From Hyphomonadaceae bacterium (GTDB lineage: Bacteria > Pseudomonadota > Alphaproteobacteria > Caulobacterales > Hyphomonadaceae), in NCBI GenBank assembly GCA_024743315.1, contig JANSWU010000004.1, forward strand, positions 62,001-126,000: 64,000 nt of DNA, in the 5' to 3' direction. This document shows positions 37,030 through 46,036 of this stretch, one piece after another. The notes beneath the pieces were generated by a model, which saw only the letters and a list, made by a program, of their open reading frames with translations, did no database searches and was not told the DNA's origin. Each line of letters opens with the position of its first letter. The first letter of the stretch is position 1. The position numbers were made by a program, and so were the translations under genes.

Positions 37030-37824
37030 TTATGTCGCCCAGTTTGGTTTGCGCTTCTCCAGGAAGGCTGACAGTCCTTCTTTACCTTCATCGCTGATCC
37101 GCCGTGCGGCAATGCGCTTTGCCGTTTCCTTGCTCAAAGCGGCGCTGAACGGTTCGCCTGCGAAATCGAGCACGAGATTCTTGGCGTCCCGGATGGCGCC
37201 TGGGGCCGCCCCCATTGCGAGGCTGGCAATATGCTCTTCCATGCCGGCCAAGGCTTCAAAATCCTCGACCACATACTGCACCAAACCGATCTTTTCGGCA
37301 TAGTCCGCGTCGAAGCCTTCCGCAGTGACAAACAGGGCCTTAGCCCAACGCGGGCCAATCGCGTTGATCACGAAAGGCGAAATCGTTGCTGGCGTGAGGC
37401 CAAGGCGTACCTCACTGAATTTAAACTTGGTGCCTTTTACCGCCACGGCGATATCACATGCCGCGACAAGTCCTGCCCCGCCACCCATGGCGGCTCCCTG
37501 TACCAGGGCCACAGTCATTTGCGGCAGTTCCGCAAGCTTTCGCAGCATCTCGGCAAGCGCGACAGCGTCCTGCTCATTATCCTCTCGGGTCCAGTGTTGT
37601 GCCGCCTTCATCCATTCCAGATCCGCTCCGGCAGAAAAGCTTTTGCCGGCGCCGCGCAGGATGACCATGCGTAGCGTATCCTGTTCTTCAAGCGTCTCGA
37701 GCGCATCGGTCAGTTCTTCGATGACCTGGCTATTAAAGGCATTGTGACGATCAGGTCGGTTCAGTGTCAGGATCGCGATCCCAGCCCGTGTCGCGTCCAG
37801 CGTGATCGTTTCGTACTCGCTCAT
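37030..37824 (-). CDS. liuC: enoyl-CoA hydratase family, probable methylglutaconyl-CoA hydratase
   Basis: A 264-residue crotonase-fold enzyme: LNRPDRHNAFN (about 22-32), oxyanion hole GKSFSAGADLEWM (about 62-74) and the second glycine block QGAAMGGGAGLVAACDIAVA (about 104-123). The GADLEWMK sequence is typical of methylglutaconyl-CoA hydratases, which hydrate the product of the methylcrotonyl-CoA carboxylase to HMG-CoA. The catalytic region contains SEVRLGLTPATISPFV. ATG 37822-37824 was chosen for its spacing from AAAGGG; an ATG three bases earlier is also possible. It starts inside the 3' end of the upstream acyltransferase gene (overlap of about 74 bases). Confidence 0.86.
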   Translation of the reverse strand: MSEYETITLDATRAGIAILTLNRPDRHNAFNSQVIEELTDALETLEEQDTLRMVILRGAGKSFSAGADLEWMKAAQHWTREDNEQDAVALAEMLRKLAELPQMTVALVQGAAMGGGAGLVAACDIAVAVKGTKFKFSEVRLGLTPATISPFVINAIGPRWAKALFVTAEGFDADYAEKIGLVQYVVEDFEALAGMEEHIASLAMGAAPGAIRDAKNLVLDFAGEPFSAALSKETAKRIAARRISDEGKEGLSAFLEKRKPNWAT

Positions 37825-38863
37825 CATACGCCCTTTCTTCAGAGGCTCGTCTGTAATGGCTATCGCGCCGAAGCGACGGTTTTTCAACCCACCACCAGAG
37901 CCCGTAGCTCGCAGCAAAGACCAAAAGCGCGGAAGCGCCAATGCCACCAATCAGGCCGAGGGTTTCAAAAACGCCAAGTGCGATCAGGGCCTGCACGATG
38001 GGAAAATGGACAATGTATACGCCGTAGCTGACGTCGCCCCACCGCGCCGCATTCAGGTTCGGTCCAGGCGTGAAGGCAACGCCAACCAGCAAGCCGGTCA
38101 GGCCCAGCACACGCAAGGAATAGAGTTCGGGAATAAGTAACGAGACGTACAAAGCGGCCGTACCGAGAAACAAGCAGAGGCGCGCGCGAGGCAGAATGTG
38201 ATGCCGCAAGCGCCAAAGCGCCATTCCGGCCGCAAAAAACATCATTTGCCCCGGCAGCTGCCGCGCCAATTGTTGCGAGAAAGGCAAATCCAATACTGGG
38301 ATAAGCCGAACCCAGACCAAAGCTCCGACAGTCAACGCGGCGAGGCCCATCCACCAGGCGGACTTTAATCGCGACAGGATCCATGCCAGCACGGGCAGAG
38401 CCAGATAGAACATGACTTCAATCTTGAGTGTCCAAAGCGCGCCATTCACTTCGCTAAACCGCTGCTGTTCGAACAGGCCAGGCAAGTTGGGTTCGAGGAA
38501 GTTGAGAAAGACGAGATTGGCAGCGAGATATCGAAAGATCCCGGAAACCGCACCCTCGCTTCCAAAACTGACCAACAGGCTGAACAGGGCCGGCACCAGG
38601 ATCACGACCGCATAGGCGGGATAGAGACGGCGGATTCGTTTCCCGGCATAGTCTGCGATGGAAGATGACCGTTCGAGTGATCCGTAAACCAGCAAGCCCG
38701 AAACGATGAAAAAGCTTTGGATTGAAAGCTCCGCGAGGATTGAGAGTTCGCGCTCGAACGCCCCCCCTTCGGAGCCGGCGCTCAATGCAACAGTATGATA
38801 CAGGAACACGAAACTCGCGAGTACGAGGCGGACAAAATCGAGACGGTTAAACGTAGTCCCCAT
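37751..38863 (-). CDS. membrane acyltransferase (acyltransferase 3 family)
   Basis: A 370-residue integral membrane protein with around ten transmembrane segments, of the OafA/YrhL family that O-acetylates or acylates surface sugars. The N-terminal NRLDFVRLVLASFVFLYHTVALS contains the family's Arg and the conserved His of the catalytic region; IQSFFIVSGLLVYGS is the usual FFxxSGFL motif; RIRRLYPAY and the ALWTLKIEVMFYL segment are also diagnostic. The hydrophilic last 30 residues (RRASEERAYDERVRNDHAGRD) overlap the start of liuC in another frame. Its surface substrate is unknown; it is not part of leucine catabolism. Confidence 0.88.
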   Translation of the reverse strand: MGTTFNRLDFVRLVLASFVFLYHTVALSAGSEGGAFERELSILAELSIQSFFIVSGLLVYGSLERSSSIADYAGKRIRRLYPAYAVVILVPALFSLLVSFGSEGAVSGIFRYLAANLVFLNFLEPNLPGLFEQQRFSEVNGALWTLKIEVMFYLALPVLAWILSRLKSAWWMGLAALTVGALVWVRLIPVLDLPFSQQLARQLPGQMMFFAAGMALWRLRHHILPRARLCLFLGTAALYVSLLIPELYSLRVLGLTGLLVGVAFTPGPNLNAARWGDVSYGVYIVHFPIVQALIALGVFETLGLIGGIGASALLVFAASYGLWWWVEKPSLRRDSHYRRASEERAYDERVRNDHAGRDTGWDRDPDTEPT

Positions 38864-38901
38864 GTCTCATTGCTATGCCTCATTGGCGCAACAAACAAGC
38901 A

Positions 38902-38938
38902 CATAAAAGAAGCGCCCGCAGGGGAATGCGGGCGCTTC
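38902..38938 (-). terminator. rho-independent terminator of the first mini EF-hand gene
   Basis: On the minus strand, a 12-bp stem (38927-38938 with 38909-38920, six-base loop) is followed by a T-rich tail TTTTAT. It lies just after the stop of the 99-residue EF-hand protein. Confidence 0.88.
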
Positions 38939-38962
38939 CGGAGCGAGCTCACACCAGTAGCG

Positions 38963-39262
38963 TTAAGTGGTGCGGTCTTTCTTTTTGCCGTCTTTCGACT
39001 TGGCTTTTTTCATCGCTCCTTCGAATTCGGCGAGAGAGAGTTCGCCATCATCGCCTGCGAGTTTCGCGAATTTTTCAGTCGCTTTTTCCGCAGAATATTT
39101 GCCGTCAGCAGTTTTGTAAGCGACGTACTCTGCTTGTGTGATCATGCCGCTGGCATCTGCGTCGATCTTGTTGAAATAGTCGGCCGCAGACCCGGCATGA
39201 GCGACAGCAAACGCACTTGCTGCAAATAGCCCAATGGTGGCTGTTGAGAGTTTGAGTTTCAT
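38963..39262 (-). CDS. secreted mini EF-hand protein (two EF hands)
   Basis: A 99-residue exported protein: signal peptide (MKLKLSTATIGLFAASAFAVAHA), a canonical loop DADASGMITQAE (about 34-45), a second, shortened loop around AGDDGELSLAE that lacks one residue of the usual twelve-residue pattern, and a Lys-rich tail. It presumably binds calcium in the periplasm. It is one of two tandem, separately terminated EF-hand genes in 0.8 kb and one of three in the window. Confidence 0.8.
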   Translation of the reverse strand: MKLKLSTATIGLFAASAFAVAHAGSAADYFNKIDADASGMITQAEYVAYKTADGKYSAEKATEKFAKLAGDDGELSLAEFEGAMKKAKSKDGKKKDRTT

Positions 39263-39381
39263 TCAATGTTCCTCCCTGGAACAGTTAGTGTCTACGCCTT
39301 TAAAGGAAGGCGCGTTACATTCGTAACAATATACGATGTTACATTTGTAGTTACAGATTCTTAATTTAGTCTCGATGTCTC

Positions 39382-39406
39382 AAAAAAAGGCCCGCCGGAG
39401 CGGGCC
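39382..39406 (-). terminator. rho-independent terminator of the second mini EF-hand gene
   Basis: A 7-bp GC stem (39400-39406 with 39389-39395) with a four-base loop is followed on the minus strand by seven T residues (39388-39382). It lies 32 bases after the stop of the 98-residue EF-hand gene. Confidence 0.88.
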
Positions 39407-39437
39407 AATATCCTGTTTCGACAGGACCAAGTGGCGG

Positions 39438-39734
39438 CTACATTTGATCATCTGACATACTGTCGGATGTCTTTTCGTCGTCCTTTGTGGCCAAAGCAGC
39501 CGCCATTTCTGCTTCTGAAATCATACCGCTTGCATCGGCGTCTATTTCTATGAACGCGACCAGTGCATCGGCGGCAGAATAGTCACCGCTGGATGTTTTC
39601 CAGGTGACAAATTCTGATTCCGAGATGAACCCGTCAGCATTGGTATCCACAGTTTCAAATTGCACTTGCTCGCTCGCAGACGCCGCAAAGGCAAACAGGG
39701 AAACTGCAGCACCCAGGATAAAAGTTCGAGTCAT
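39438..39734 (-). CDS. secreted mini EF-hand protein (two EF hands)
   Basis: A 98-residue exported protein with a signal peptide (MTRTFILGAAVSLFAFAASA), two full EF-hand loops (DTNADGFISESE at about 30-41 and DADASGMISEAE at about 68-79) and an acidic Ser/Asp/Met tail. It shares the DADASGMI motif with its downstream neighbour, so the two are likely duplicates that have diverged. Likely periplasmic calcium binding; partner unknown. Confidence 0.8.
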   Translation of the reverse strand: MTRTFILGAAVSLFAFAASASEQVQFETVDTNADGFISESEFVTWKTSSGDYSAADALVAFIEIDADASGMISEAEMAAALATKDDEKTSDSMSDDQM

Positions 39735-39963
39735 GGATAGGCTCCGTCTTAGCGCGCCACGTCCGTGTGGCGCAGCTTGAGAATGCCTATGAAATCAGGA
39801 AAAACCCGTGACTCTTCAGAAACCTGGATAAATCGGATTTAACGACAAAACCGACACCCTGCGGTTATGCCCGTCGGTTCACCGGTTGGCGCGCATCAGG
39901 CGCGGATGCTCACCAAGGCGTTTTCTCAAACTTGTAATCTGGCGATGCCGGTTGAAGCACTTA

Positions 39964-41571
39964 TCACATGCGGAAGACGCCGAACCCTCGATCGTCAAAC
40001 GGCGCATTCAAGCATGCCGAAAGCGCGAGACCGAGGACGCGGCGACTGTCCGCCGGATCAATGATACCATCATCCCATAGTCGGGCGGTCGAGAAGTATG
40101 GCGAACCCTCTTTTTCATAGAGCTCACGAATAGGCGCTTTAAAGGCCTCCTCGTCCGCCTCCGGCCAATCCTCGCCGCGGCGTTCCATACCGTCCCGCTT
40201 CACCGTCGCCAGGACCGATGCCGCTTGCTCCCCGCCCATCACTGAGATGCGCGCGTTTGGCCACATGAACATGAAACGCGGACTATAAGCACGCCCGCAC
40301 ATGCCATAATTTCCGGCGCCAAAGGAGCCGCCGGTCACGAGGGTCAGCTTTGGCACGGAAGCTGTTGCGACAGCCGTCACCATTTTGGCGCCATCCTTGG
40401 CAATTCCACCCGCCTCATATTTCGAGCCGACCATGAATCCGGTAATGTTCTGCAGGAAAAGCAGCGGAATGCGCCTTTGGTCTGCCAGCTCGATAAAATG
40501 GGCCGCCTTTTGTGCGCTTTCCGAAAACAGAATTCCATTGTTCGCAAGGATCGCGATGGGCATCCCGTAAAGCTTGGCGAACCCGCAGACCAGCGTTTCG
40601 CCATAGAGCTTTTTGAACTCGTGAAATTCTGATCCATCGACCAGGCGCGCAATGATTTCCCTTGCATCATAAGGCTCGCGAAGATCCTGCGGTACGAGGC
40701 CATGCAATTCGGCCGGATCATAGAGGGGTTCTGCAGCATCCGTGAGCCCTACCGGGTCTGGTTTCGGCACATGTAGCGTACGTACAATCGAGCGCACAAT
40801 TGCGAGCGCGTGGTCATCGCTGGCAGCATAGTGGTCTGCAACCCCGGATTGACGCGCATGCACATCTGCTCCGCCGAGATCTTCTGCAGAAATCACTTCT
40901 CCGGTCGCCGCTTTCACCAGCGGTGGGCCACCGAGGAAAATCGTACCTTGCTTGCGAACGATTATGGTCTCGTCAGACATGGCCGGGACATAAGCCCCAC
41001 CTGCCGTGCATGAGCCCATCACCGCCGCAATTTGCGGAATACCCTTCGCGCTCATATTGGCCTGATTGTAAAAGATCCGTCCAAAGTGTTCGCGGTCTGG
41101 GAAAATCTCGGACTGGTGCGGTAAGTTCGCGCCGCCGCTATCGACCAGGTAAATGCAAGGCAAATGGTTTTCGAGGGCGATTTCCTGCGCGCGCAAATGC
41201 TTCTTCACGGTCATCGGATAATAAGTGCCGCCTTTGACCGTGGCATCATTGCAAATGATCATGCACTCGCGGCCCTCAACCCGCCCGATCCCGGTAATGA
41301 TCCCGGCGCCCGGCGCCTCGTTATCATACATATCGAAGGCCGCGAGAGCACCGATTTCAAGGAATGGCGTGGCTGGATCGAGCAATTTCTCAACTCGGTC
41401 ACGAGGCAGGAGTTTTCCGCGTGAGACGTGCCGTTCACGGGCCCGCTCAGAGCCGCCTTGGGCCGCCAAGGCCGTCTTTTCATGGAGCGCTTCGACTTGC
41501 ACCTCCATGGCCCGACGATTGGCCGAGTAGGCCGCACCTGCGACATCTAGTTTGGACTTCAAGACTGGCAT
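39964..41571 (-). CDS. liuB: methylcrotonyl-CoA carboxylase carboxyltransferase beta subunit
   Basis: A 535-residue carboxyltransferase with the two crotonase-like halves (about 30-280 and 290-535). Diagnostic segments are [59 protein letters not shown] (N-terminal half) and GKYD..-like [23 protein letters not shown] and [21 protein letters not shown] (C-terminal half), matching MccB of leucine catabolism more closely than propionyl-CoA carboxylase. It accepts carboxybiotin from LiuD and makes 3-methylglutaconyl-CoA. It is a single-gene unit on the minus strand, with 229 bases upstream of the EF-hand gene region. Confidence 0.93.
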   Translation of the reverse strand: MPVLKSKLDVAGAAYSANRRAMEVQVEALHEKTALAAQGGSERARERHVSRGKLLPRDRVEKLLDPATPFLEIGALAAFDMYDNEAPGAGIITGIGRVEGRECMIICNDATVKGGTYYPMTVKKHLRAQEIALENHLPCIYLVDSGGANLPHQSEIFPDREHFGRIFYNQANMSAKGIPQIAAVMGSCTAGGAYVPAMSDETIIVRKQGTIFLGGPPLVKAATGEVISAEDLGGADVHARQSGVADHYAASDDHALAIVRSIVRTLHVPKPDPVGLTDAAEPLYDPAELHGLVPQDLREPYDAREIIARLVDGSEFHEFKKLYGETLVCGFAKLYGMPIAILANNGILFSESAQKAAHFIELADQRRIPLLFLQNITGFMVGSKYEAGGIAKDGAKMVTAVATASVPKLTLVTGGSFGAGNYGMCGRAYSPRFMFMWPNARISVMGGEQAASVLATVKRDGMERRGEDWPEADEEAFKAPIRELYEKEGSPYFSTARLWDDGIIDPADSRRVLGLALSACLNAPFDDRGFGVFRM

Positions 41572-41717
41572 GAAGTTTCTCCCGCAACCATTTTTGTTTT
41601 GCCTTAAACGGGCTTGCGAGTGCTGTCATCCCGGGCTTGTGACGCAATGTCATCAAATCCTTCATCAAATTGCCCCATATTTGCAAGGGAATGCCCGAAT
41701 ATGACGGAGAACGGATA

Positions 41718-43523
41718 ATGGGTATATTTGGTGGCATGAGTTTGGACGTCGTCCCTGCCCTTGCCTCGATCAAGTTTCTAGAGGACGTGCCTCGCCGGGC
41801 CTTGCGCGCGGCGGGCAAGGAAGCCCGTTGGTTCTCAGTCCCGGCGGGGTGGCCGCTCTTTCGCGCCGGCGAAATGTCCGACTCGATCTTTTTTGTGCTT
41901 TCCGGGTCGTTTGGTGCGTTCAAAGCGATGCGCGATGGCCGCAGCGAATTCATGGGCCACATACGTACCGGCGAGCCGGTCGGCGAAATGGCCATGTTTC
42001 AAGGCGGCATCGATATTGATGGCGACGGCGCTCCGGATAACGTCCCGCATACCTCTTCTGTTTATGCCTTGCGCGACAGTGAAGTCCTCGAGATCTCCCG
42101 CAAAGGATTCGAACGCCTGAGCTCGGCGGAGCCAGAGCTACTGAACGCGATGATCCGATTGATCTTGTCGCGATTGCGCGAAGGCAATCAGCGCAATCGT
42201 CGAACCGCTCCCAAAGTCTTCGCGTTGGTGGCAACGTCTCCGACAATCAATCTGGACCTGCGCGCCAAGGCCTTGCAAAAATCGCTGGCAGGGCTCGGCG
42301 TCAAATCTCGAATTGTCGAGGAAATCGAGGGCGATGAAAAACCATCTGCTTTCTTTGACAAGCTGGAATCCGAGAATGATGTTGTCATTCTGATCTCCAC
42401 GATGGGAGACAATGCCTGGTATCGGCTTTCCATGCGTCAGGCAGACCGCATTTGGGTCGTCGCCCGCGCAGATGCAAAACCGTCTTATCCACTATTCCCG
42501 GAAGAAAACTCACCGGCTCAGTCTTTAAAACTTGTCGACGTCCTGCTGCTGCACCATGGCGCGGAACGTAAAGCTTGTCGCCCATCCGACTGGCTGCGAG
42601 CGGCGGGGGCGGCCCGCGTGTTTCATTGGCACCATATGGAGGGCGAACACTGTGATCGCCTGGCCCGGACAATTGCAGGTCGCAGCGTTGGTATCGTCTT
42701 CTCTGGCGGCGGCGCGCGCGCCTATGCGCATATCGGTGTGGTCAAGGCCATGCGGGAGCTCGGCATCCCGATCGACTTTGCCGGGGGCGCCTCCATGGGC
42801 GCCGTCGTCGCGGGCTGCGTCGCCATGGGTTGGGACGATGCCGAAATCGACTATCGCATCCGCAAGGGATTTGTTGAATCCAATCCGCTCGGCGACTGGA
42901 ACATCCCGGTTGTCGGCATGGTCAAGGGTCACCGCGTTGACGCCCGCTTGCGAGAGCATTTTGGCGAAGCCGAGATCGGCGATCTGGAAATGCCGTTTTT
43001 TGCAGTTTCGACAAATCTCACGGACGGCGCATATCGTGTGCACCGGCAAGGCCTGCTCAGACAAGCGCTTCGAGCGACCATCGCCCTGCCCGGCATATTG
43101 CCGCCCGTGATTGAAGAAGGTGAAGTGCTCGTCGACGGGGCTGTGCTGAACAATTTCCCAACCGATGTTATGCGCGAACTACAACGCGGCTTTGTCGTCG
43201 GTTGCGATGTTGCGCGCGCGCCGGAAGGTCTGGACGCAAGCGAATTCGTCAATCCTCCTGGCTTCTTTGGTTGGGTCGCCAAGCACGGCTTTTCAAGCGC
43301 ACCGCCGATCGCCGGCCTGCTGATGCGGTCTGCCACGGTCAGTGTGAACCCGAATGCCGGCCGCGAACTTGTCGATGTATTGATCCTGCCGGAACTGAAA
43401 GATATCGAGCTGCGCGACTGGAAAGCCTATGATGAGGCGATCGAGGCGGGCTACCTCGCCGCGATGACCGCCTTGAAAGAAAGTGACCTTCAGGCGCAGT
43501 GCTGCACGCTCAAAGCGGTCTAG
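41718..43523 (+). CDS. cNMP-binding patatin-like phospholipase (NTE family)
   Basis: A 601-residue protein with an N-terminal cyclic-nucleotide-binding-like domain (about 18-150; FRAGEMSDSIFFVLSGSFGAFK and GEPVGEMAMFQGG) and a C-terminal patatin hydrolase domain (about 315-500) with the glycine-rich oxyanion SGGGARAYAHIGV, nucleophile motif GGASMGA and the catalytic Asp in VDGAVLNNFP. A linker domain (about 160-300) resembles the NTE family's ATPase-like region. It hydrolyses lysophospholipids or related lipids at the membrane. The frame is open 48 bases further upstream; the ATG at 41718 follows GGAG. It is divergent from liuB and convergent with liuA. Confidence 0.9.
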   Translation: MGIFGGMSLDVVPALASIKFLEDVPRRALRAAGKEARWFSVPAGWPLFRAGEMSDSIFFVLSGSFGAFKAMRDGRSEFMGHIRTGEPVGEMAMFQGGIDIDGDGAPDNVPHTSSVYALRDSEVLEISRKGFERLSSAEPELLNAMIRLILSRLREGNQRNRRTAPKVFALVATSPTINLDLRAKALQKSLAGLGVKSRIVEEIEGDEKPSAFFDKLESENDVVILISTMGDNAWYRLSMRQADRIWVVARADAKPSYPLFPEENSPAQSLKLVDVLLLHHGAERKACRPSDWLRAAGAARVFHWHHMEGEHCDRLARTIAGRSVGIVFSGGGARAYAHIGVVKAMRELGIPIDFAGGASMGAVVAGCVAMGWDDAEIDYRIRKGFVESNPLGDWNIPVVGMVKGHRVDARLREHFGEAEIGDLEMPFFAVSTNLTDGAYRVHRQGLLRQALRATIALPGILPPVIEEGEVLVDGAVLNNFPTDVMRELQRGFVVGCDVARAPEGLDASEFVNPPGFFGWVAKHGFSSAPPIAGLLMRSATVSVNPNAGRELVDVLILPELKDIELRDWKAYDEAIEAGYLAAMTALKESDLQAQCCTLKAV

Positions 43524-43526
43524 GCT

Positions 43527-44699
43527 TTAGGCGGTCTCGGAAAACAATTCCCGGCCGATTAAGAACCGGCGGATTTCGCTGGTGCCAGCGCCAATTTCAT
43601 AGAGTTTGGCATCGCGTAGCAAACGTCCCGTCGGATATTCGTTGATATAGCCATTCCCACCGAGCAGCTGAATCGCATCGAGCGCGAGTTTGGTTGCTGT
43701 CTCAGCCGCATAGAGGATCGCGCCAGCCGCATCCTTGCGGGTCGTCTCGCCCCGATCACAGGCTTTGGCAACGGCATACACATACGCCTTGGCGGCATTC
43801 ATCTGCACATACATGTCAGCGAGTTTACCCTGTACGAGCTGAAATTCGCCTATCGATTTTCCGAACTGCTTGCGGTCATGCACATAAGGCACAACAACAT
43901 CCATACAGGCTTGCATAATCCCGGTCGGTCCGGCTGAAAGTACGGCGCGCTCATAGTCGAGACCGCTCATCAGGACTTCCACGCCCTGGTTCAATGGGCC
44001 CATGATGTTCTCTTCAGGCACCTCGCAGTCTTCGAATACGAGTTCGCCGGTTTCCGACCCGCGCATGCCGAGCTTGTCTAGTTTCTGGGCGACAGAAAAG
44101 CCTTTGAAGTCGCGCTCAATGATAAAGGCTGTAATGCCGCGCGATTTTTGCTCCGGCTCCGTCTTGGCATAGACGATCAGCGTGTCGGCGTCCGGTGCAT
44201 TGGTGATCCACATTTTCGAGCCGTTGAGTATATAGTGATCGCCCTTTTTCTCCGCCCGCAGTTTCATGCCGACAACATCGGACCCCGCGCCACTTTCTGA
44301 CATCGCGAGCGAGCCGAAATGCTCACCGGTCACCAGTTTTTCGAGATAACGGGTCTTCTGGTCGTCTGAGCCCCAGCGACGAAGCTGGTTCACGCACAGG
44401 TTTGAATGCGCGCCATAGGACAAGCCAACCGAAGCGGACGCGCGGGAGATTTCCTCCATCGCTACAACATGCTCGAGATAACCGAGCCCGGTGCCGCCCC
44501 ATTCTTCCTCCACCGTGATGCCCAGCAAGCCGAGCTCTCCCATCTTGGGGAGCAAGTGTCGCGGAAACGTATCTGTCCGGTCTATCTCGGCCGCCAGCGG
44601 CGCGATTTCTTTCTGGGCAAATCCTTGCACGGTATCGCGGATCATGTCCGCGGTTTCGCCAAGGTCGAAGTTCAATGTGGGATATCTATTCGGAATCAT
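43527..44699 (-). CDS. liuA: isovaleryl-CoA dehydrogenase
   Basis: A 390-residue acyl-CoA dehydrogenase oxidising isovaleryl-CoA to 3-methylcrotonyl-CoA, passing electrons to ETF. Conserved features: [47 protein letters not shown] (N-terminal), [19 protein letters not shown] (FAD site), [17 protein letters not shown] (substrate cleft), and the catalytic Glu region [18 protein letters not shown]. The [12 protein letters not shown] sequence is typical of isovaleryl-CoA dehydrogenases. It supplies the substrate of LiuBD. Its end is three bases from the convergent patatin gene. Confidence 0.93.
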   Translation of the reverse strand: MIPNRYPTLNFDLGETADMIRDTVQGFAQKEIAPLAAEIDRTDTFPRHLLPKMGELGLLGITVEEEWGGTGLGYLEHVVAMEEISRASASVGLSYGAHSNLCVNQLRRWGSDDQKTRYLEKLVTGEHFGSLAMSESGAGSDVVGMKLRAEKKGDHYILNGSKMWITNAPDADTLIVYAKTEPEQKSRGITAFIIERDFKGFSVAQKLDKLGMRGSETGELVFEDCEVPEENIMGPLNQGVEVLMSGLDYERAVLSAGPTGIMQACMDVVVPYVHDRKQFGKSIGEFQLVQGKLADMYVQMNAAKAYVYAVAKACDRGETTRKDAAGAILYAAETATKLALDAIQLLGGNGYINEYPTGRLLRDAKLYEIGAGTSEIRRFLIGRELFSETA

Positions 44700-44748
44700 G
44701 GGCCGGGTTTAGCCAAATGTACCCGCGCTGCCAATCGTTCATCTGGTC

Positions 44749-45954
44749 CTAGCTTTGCGACAAAAGCGTCCGAAGGAAATAATAGGTCATCGTAATGAAC
44801 AGCAGCACGCCAAGCACGATCAAGAAAAGCGGCAGAAAGATCGCGATCGAACTGGTCATGGTTTCACCGGACTGAATCATGCCGAACTGGCTTGCCACCC
44901 CATATCCTCCCAGCGCCGCACCGATCAGGGCCAGGAGGCCAAACGGCAAAGCTCCGATGAGATCACCATTGCGGTCCTCGGCCTCCATAGCCTCGTTGAT
45001 CTCAACAGCTCTGTCGATGCTCTCCTGAGACACTTCGACCTCTTCCAAGTCGTCGATGAGATCGACTGACTCGATCGGTTCCAGATCTTCAGGTGGTTTA
45101 TTGTAATTGGACTCAGAGGGCTCCGGGAATGGCGGCGGTGGCAAATCCTCCATTTGCGGCCAAACCGACTTCTGAACGCGGTGACCCTCGCTTTCGCCAG
45201 CCAATTCAGAGATCGCAGCGGCGATTTCTTCCGGCGTGGTACCATCTGTGGTTTCTGGCGTCGGGTCCGCTTCAACCGAGTTTTCCCCGAGAATGCGCAC
45301 CATTTGTTGGCGCACAGATTCAGCAGCGGCCTCTGTCGGTGTCATTTCAGGCGCTGGCTTGGCCTCCGGCGCCTTGAGCTCGGGCTCGGGTGCTGGAAAG
45401 TGTTCAACCAAGATCTCTCTGGCTTTTGGCGGTGCTGGGAGCGCCGCCTTATCATGCATGGCACGATAGAGGCGCGAAGAGGCAACCTGGTGTCGCCCCG
45501 GCGCGTTGAGGAATAGGGCTTTTTCAGCCGCGCGACGCCGAACAAGCGCATCGACCACCTGGACGCGTCCACCAATCTTAGCGCGGCGCCAGAGATCAAA
45601 GGCGTGCGCTGCCTCAAGCCGGTTCCCCCCATTGATACCCGCAACCACATCGCTGCTCGCAAAGGACTTGGAACCAATATTAAAGGCGAGCGAAACCAGC
45701 GCGTCGAACTCGTTTTGCATCAAAGGCGCCAGAACGCAGCGCATGACAAACCGCTCCACCGGCGGCAAATCATACTCTCTGAGCAGCGCTTCGGCCTCGG
45801 TTTCGGTAACAGTCACGCCTTCGTCAGCACGGCGCAAGTGTCCGTACCCAATGATCCAACGACCATTGGGGAGCAGTTCAGATTGTGCGCGAAACCCCTC
45901 AAACGCCTTTATGACGTCCAGTCCCGCTTGAGATGTGCGCATATTCAATGCCAT
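44749..45954 (-). CDS. GH24 lysozyme with C-terminal membrane anchor
   Basis: A 401-residue protein. The N-terminal 150 residues are a T4-type lysozyme: catalytic Glu19 in IKAFEGFRA, then GRWIIGYGHL and QNEFDALVSLAFNIGSKSF. A long Pro/Glu-rich low-complexity linker (about 185-320) follows, then two transmembrane segments (about 338-358, GALPFGLLALIGAALGGYG, and 373-396, IAIFLPLFLIVLGVLLFITMTYYF). There is no N-terminal signal peptide. Where the lysozyme domain acts is therefore unclear: it could be a phage/GTA-derived muramidase, or a division/envelope protein. ATG 45952-45954 follows CGGAG. It is preceded by MgtE on the same strand. Confidence 0.82.
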   Translation of the reverse strand: MALNMRTSQAGLDVIKAFEGFRAQSELLPNGRWIIGYGHLRRADEGVTVTETEAEALLREYDLPPVERFVMRCVLAPLMQNEFDALVSLAFNIGSKSFASSDVVAGINGGNRLEAAHAFDLWRRAKIGGRVQVVDALVRRRAAEKALFLNAPGRHQVASSRLYRAMHDKAALPAPPKAREILVEHFPAPEPELKAPEAKPAPEMTPTEAAAESVRQQMVRILGENSVEADPTPETTDGTTPEEIAAAISELAGESEGHRVQKSVWPQMEDLPPPPFPEPSESNYNKPPEDLEPIESVDLIDDLEEVEVSQESIDRAVEINEAMEAEDRNGDLIGALPFGLLALIGAALGGYGVASQFGMIQSGETMTSSIAIFLPLFLIVLGVLLFITMTYYFLRTLLSQS

Positions 45955-46036
45955 CACCTGCTCCGGTTTGGGACAGATATTCTGTCTGACCCCGAGAGGT
46001 CTGCAATCTGTGCGCCGCCCGAAAAACCGATGAAAT

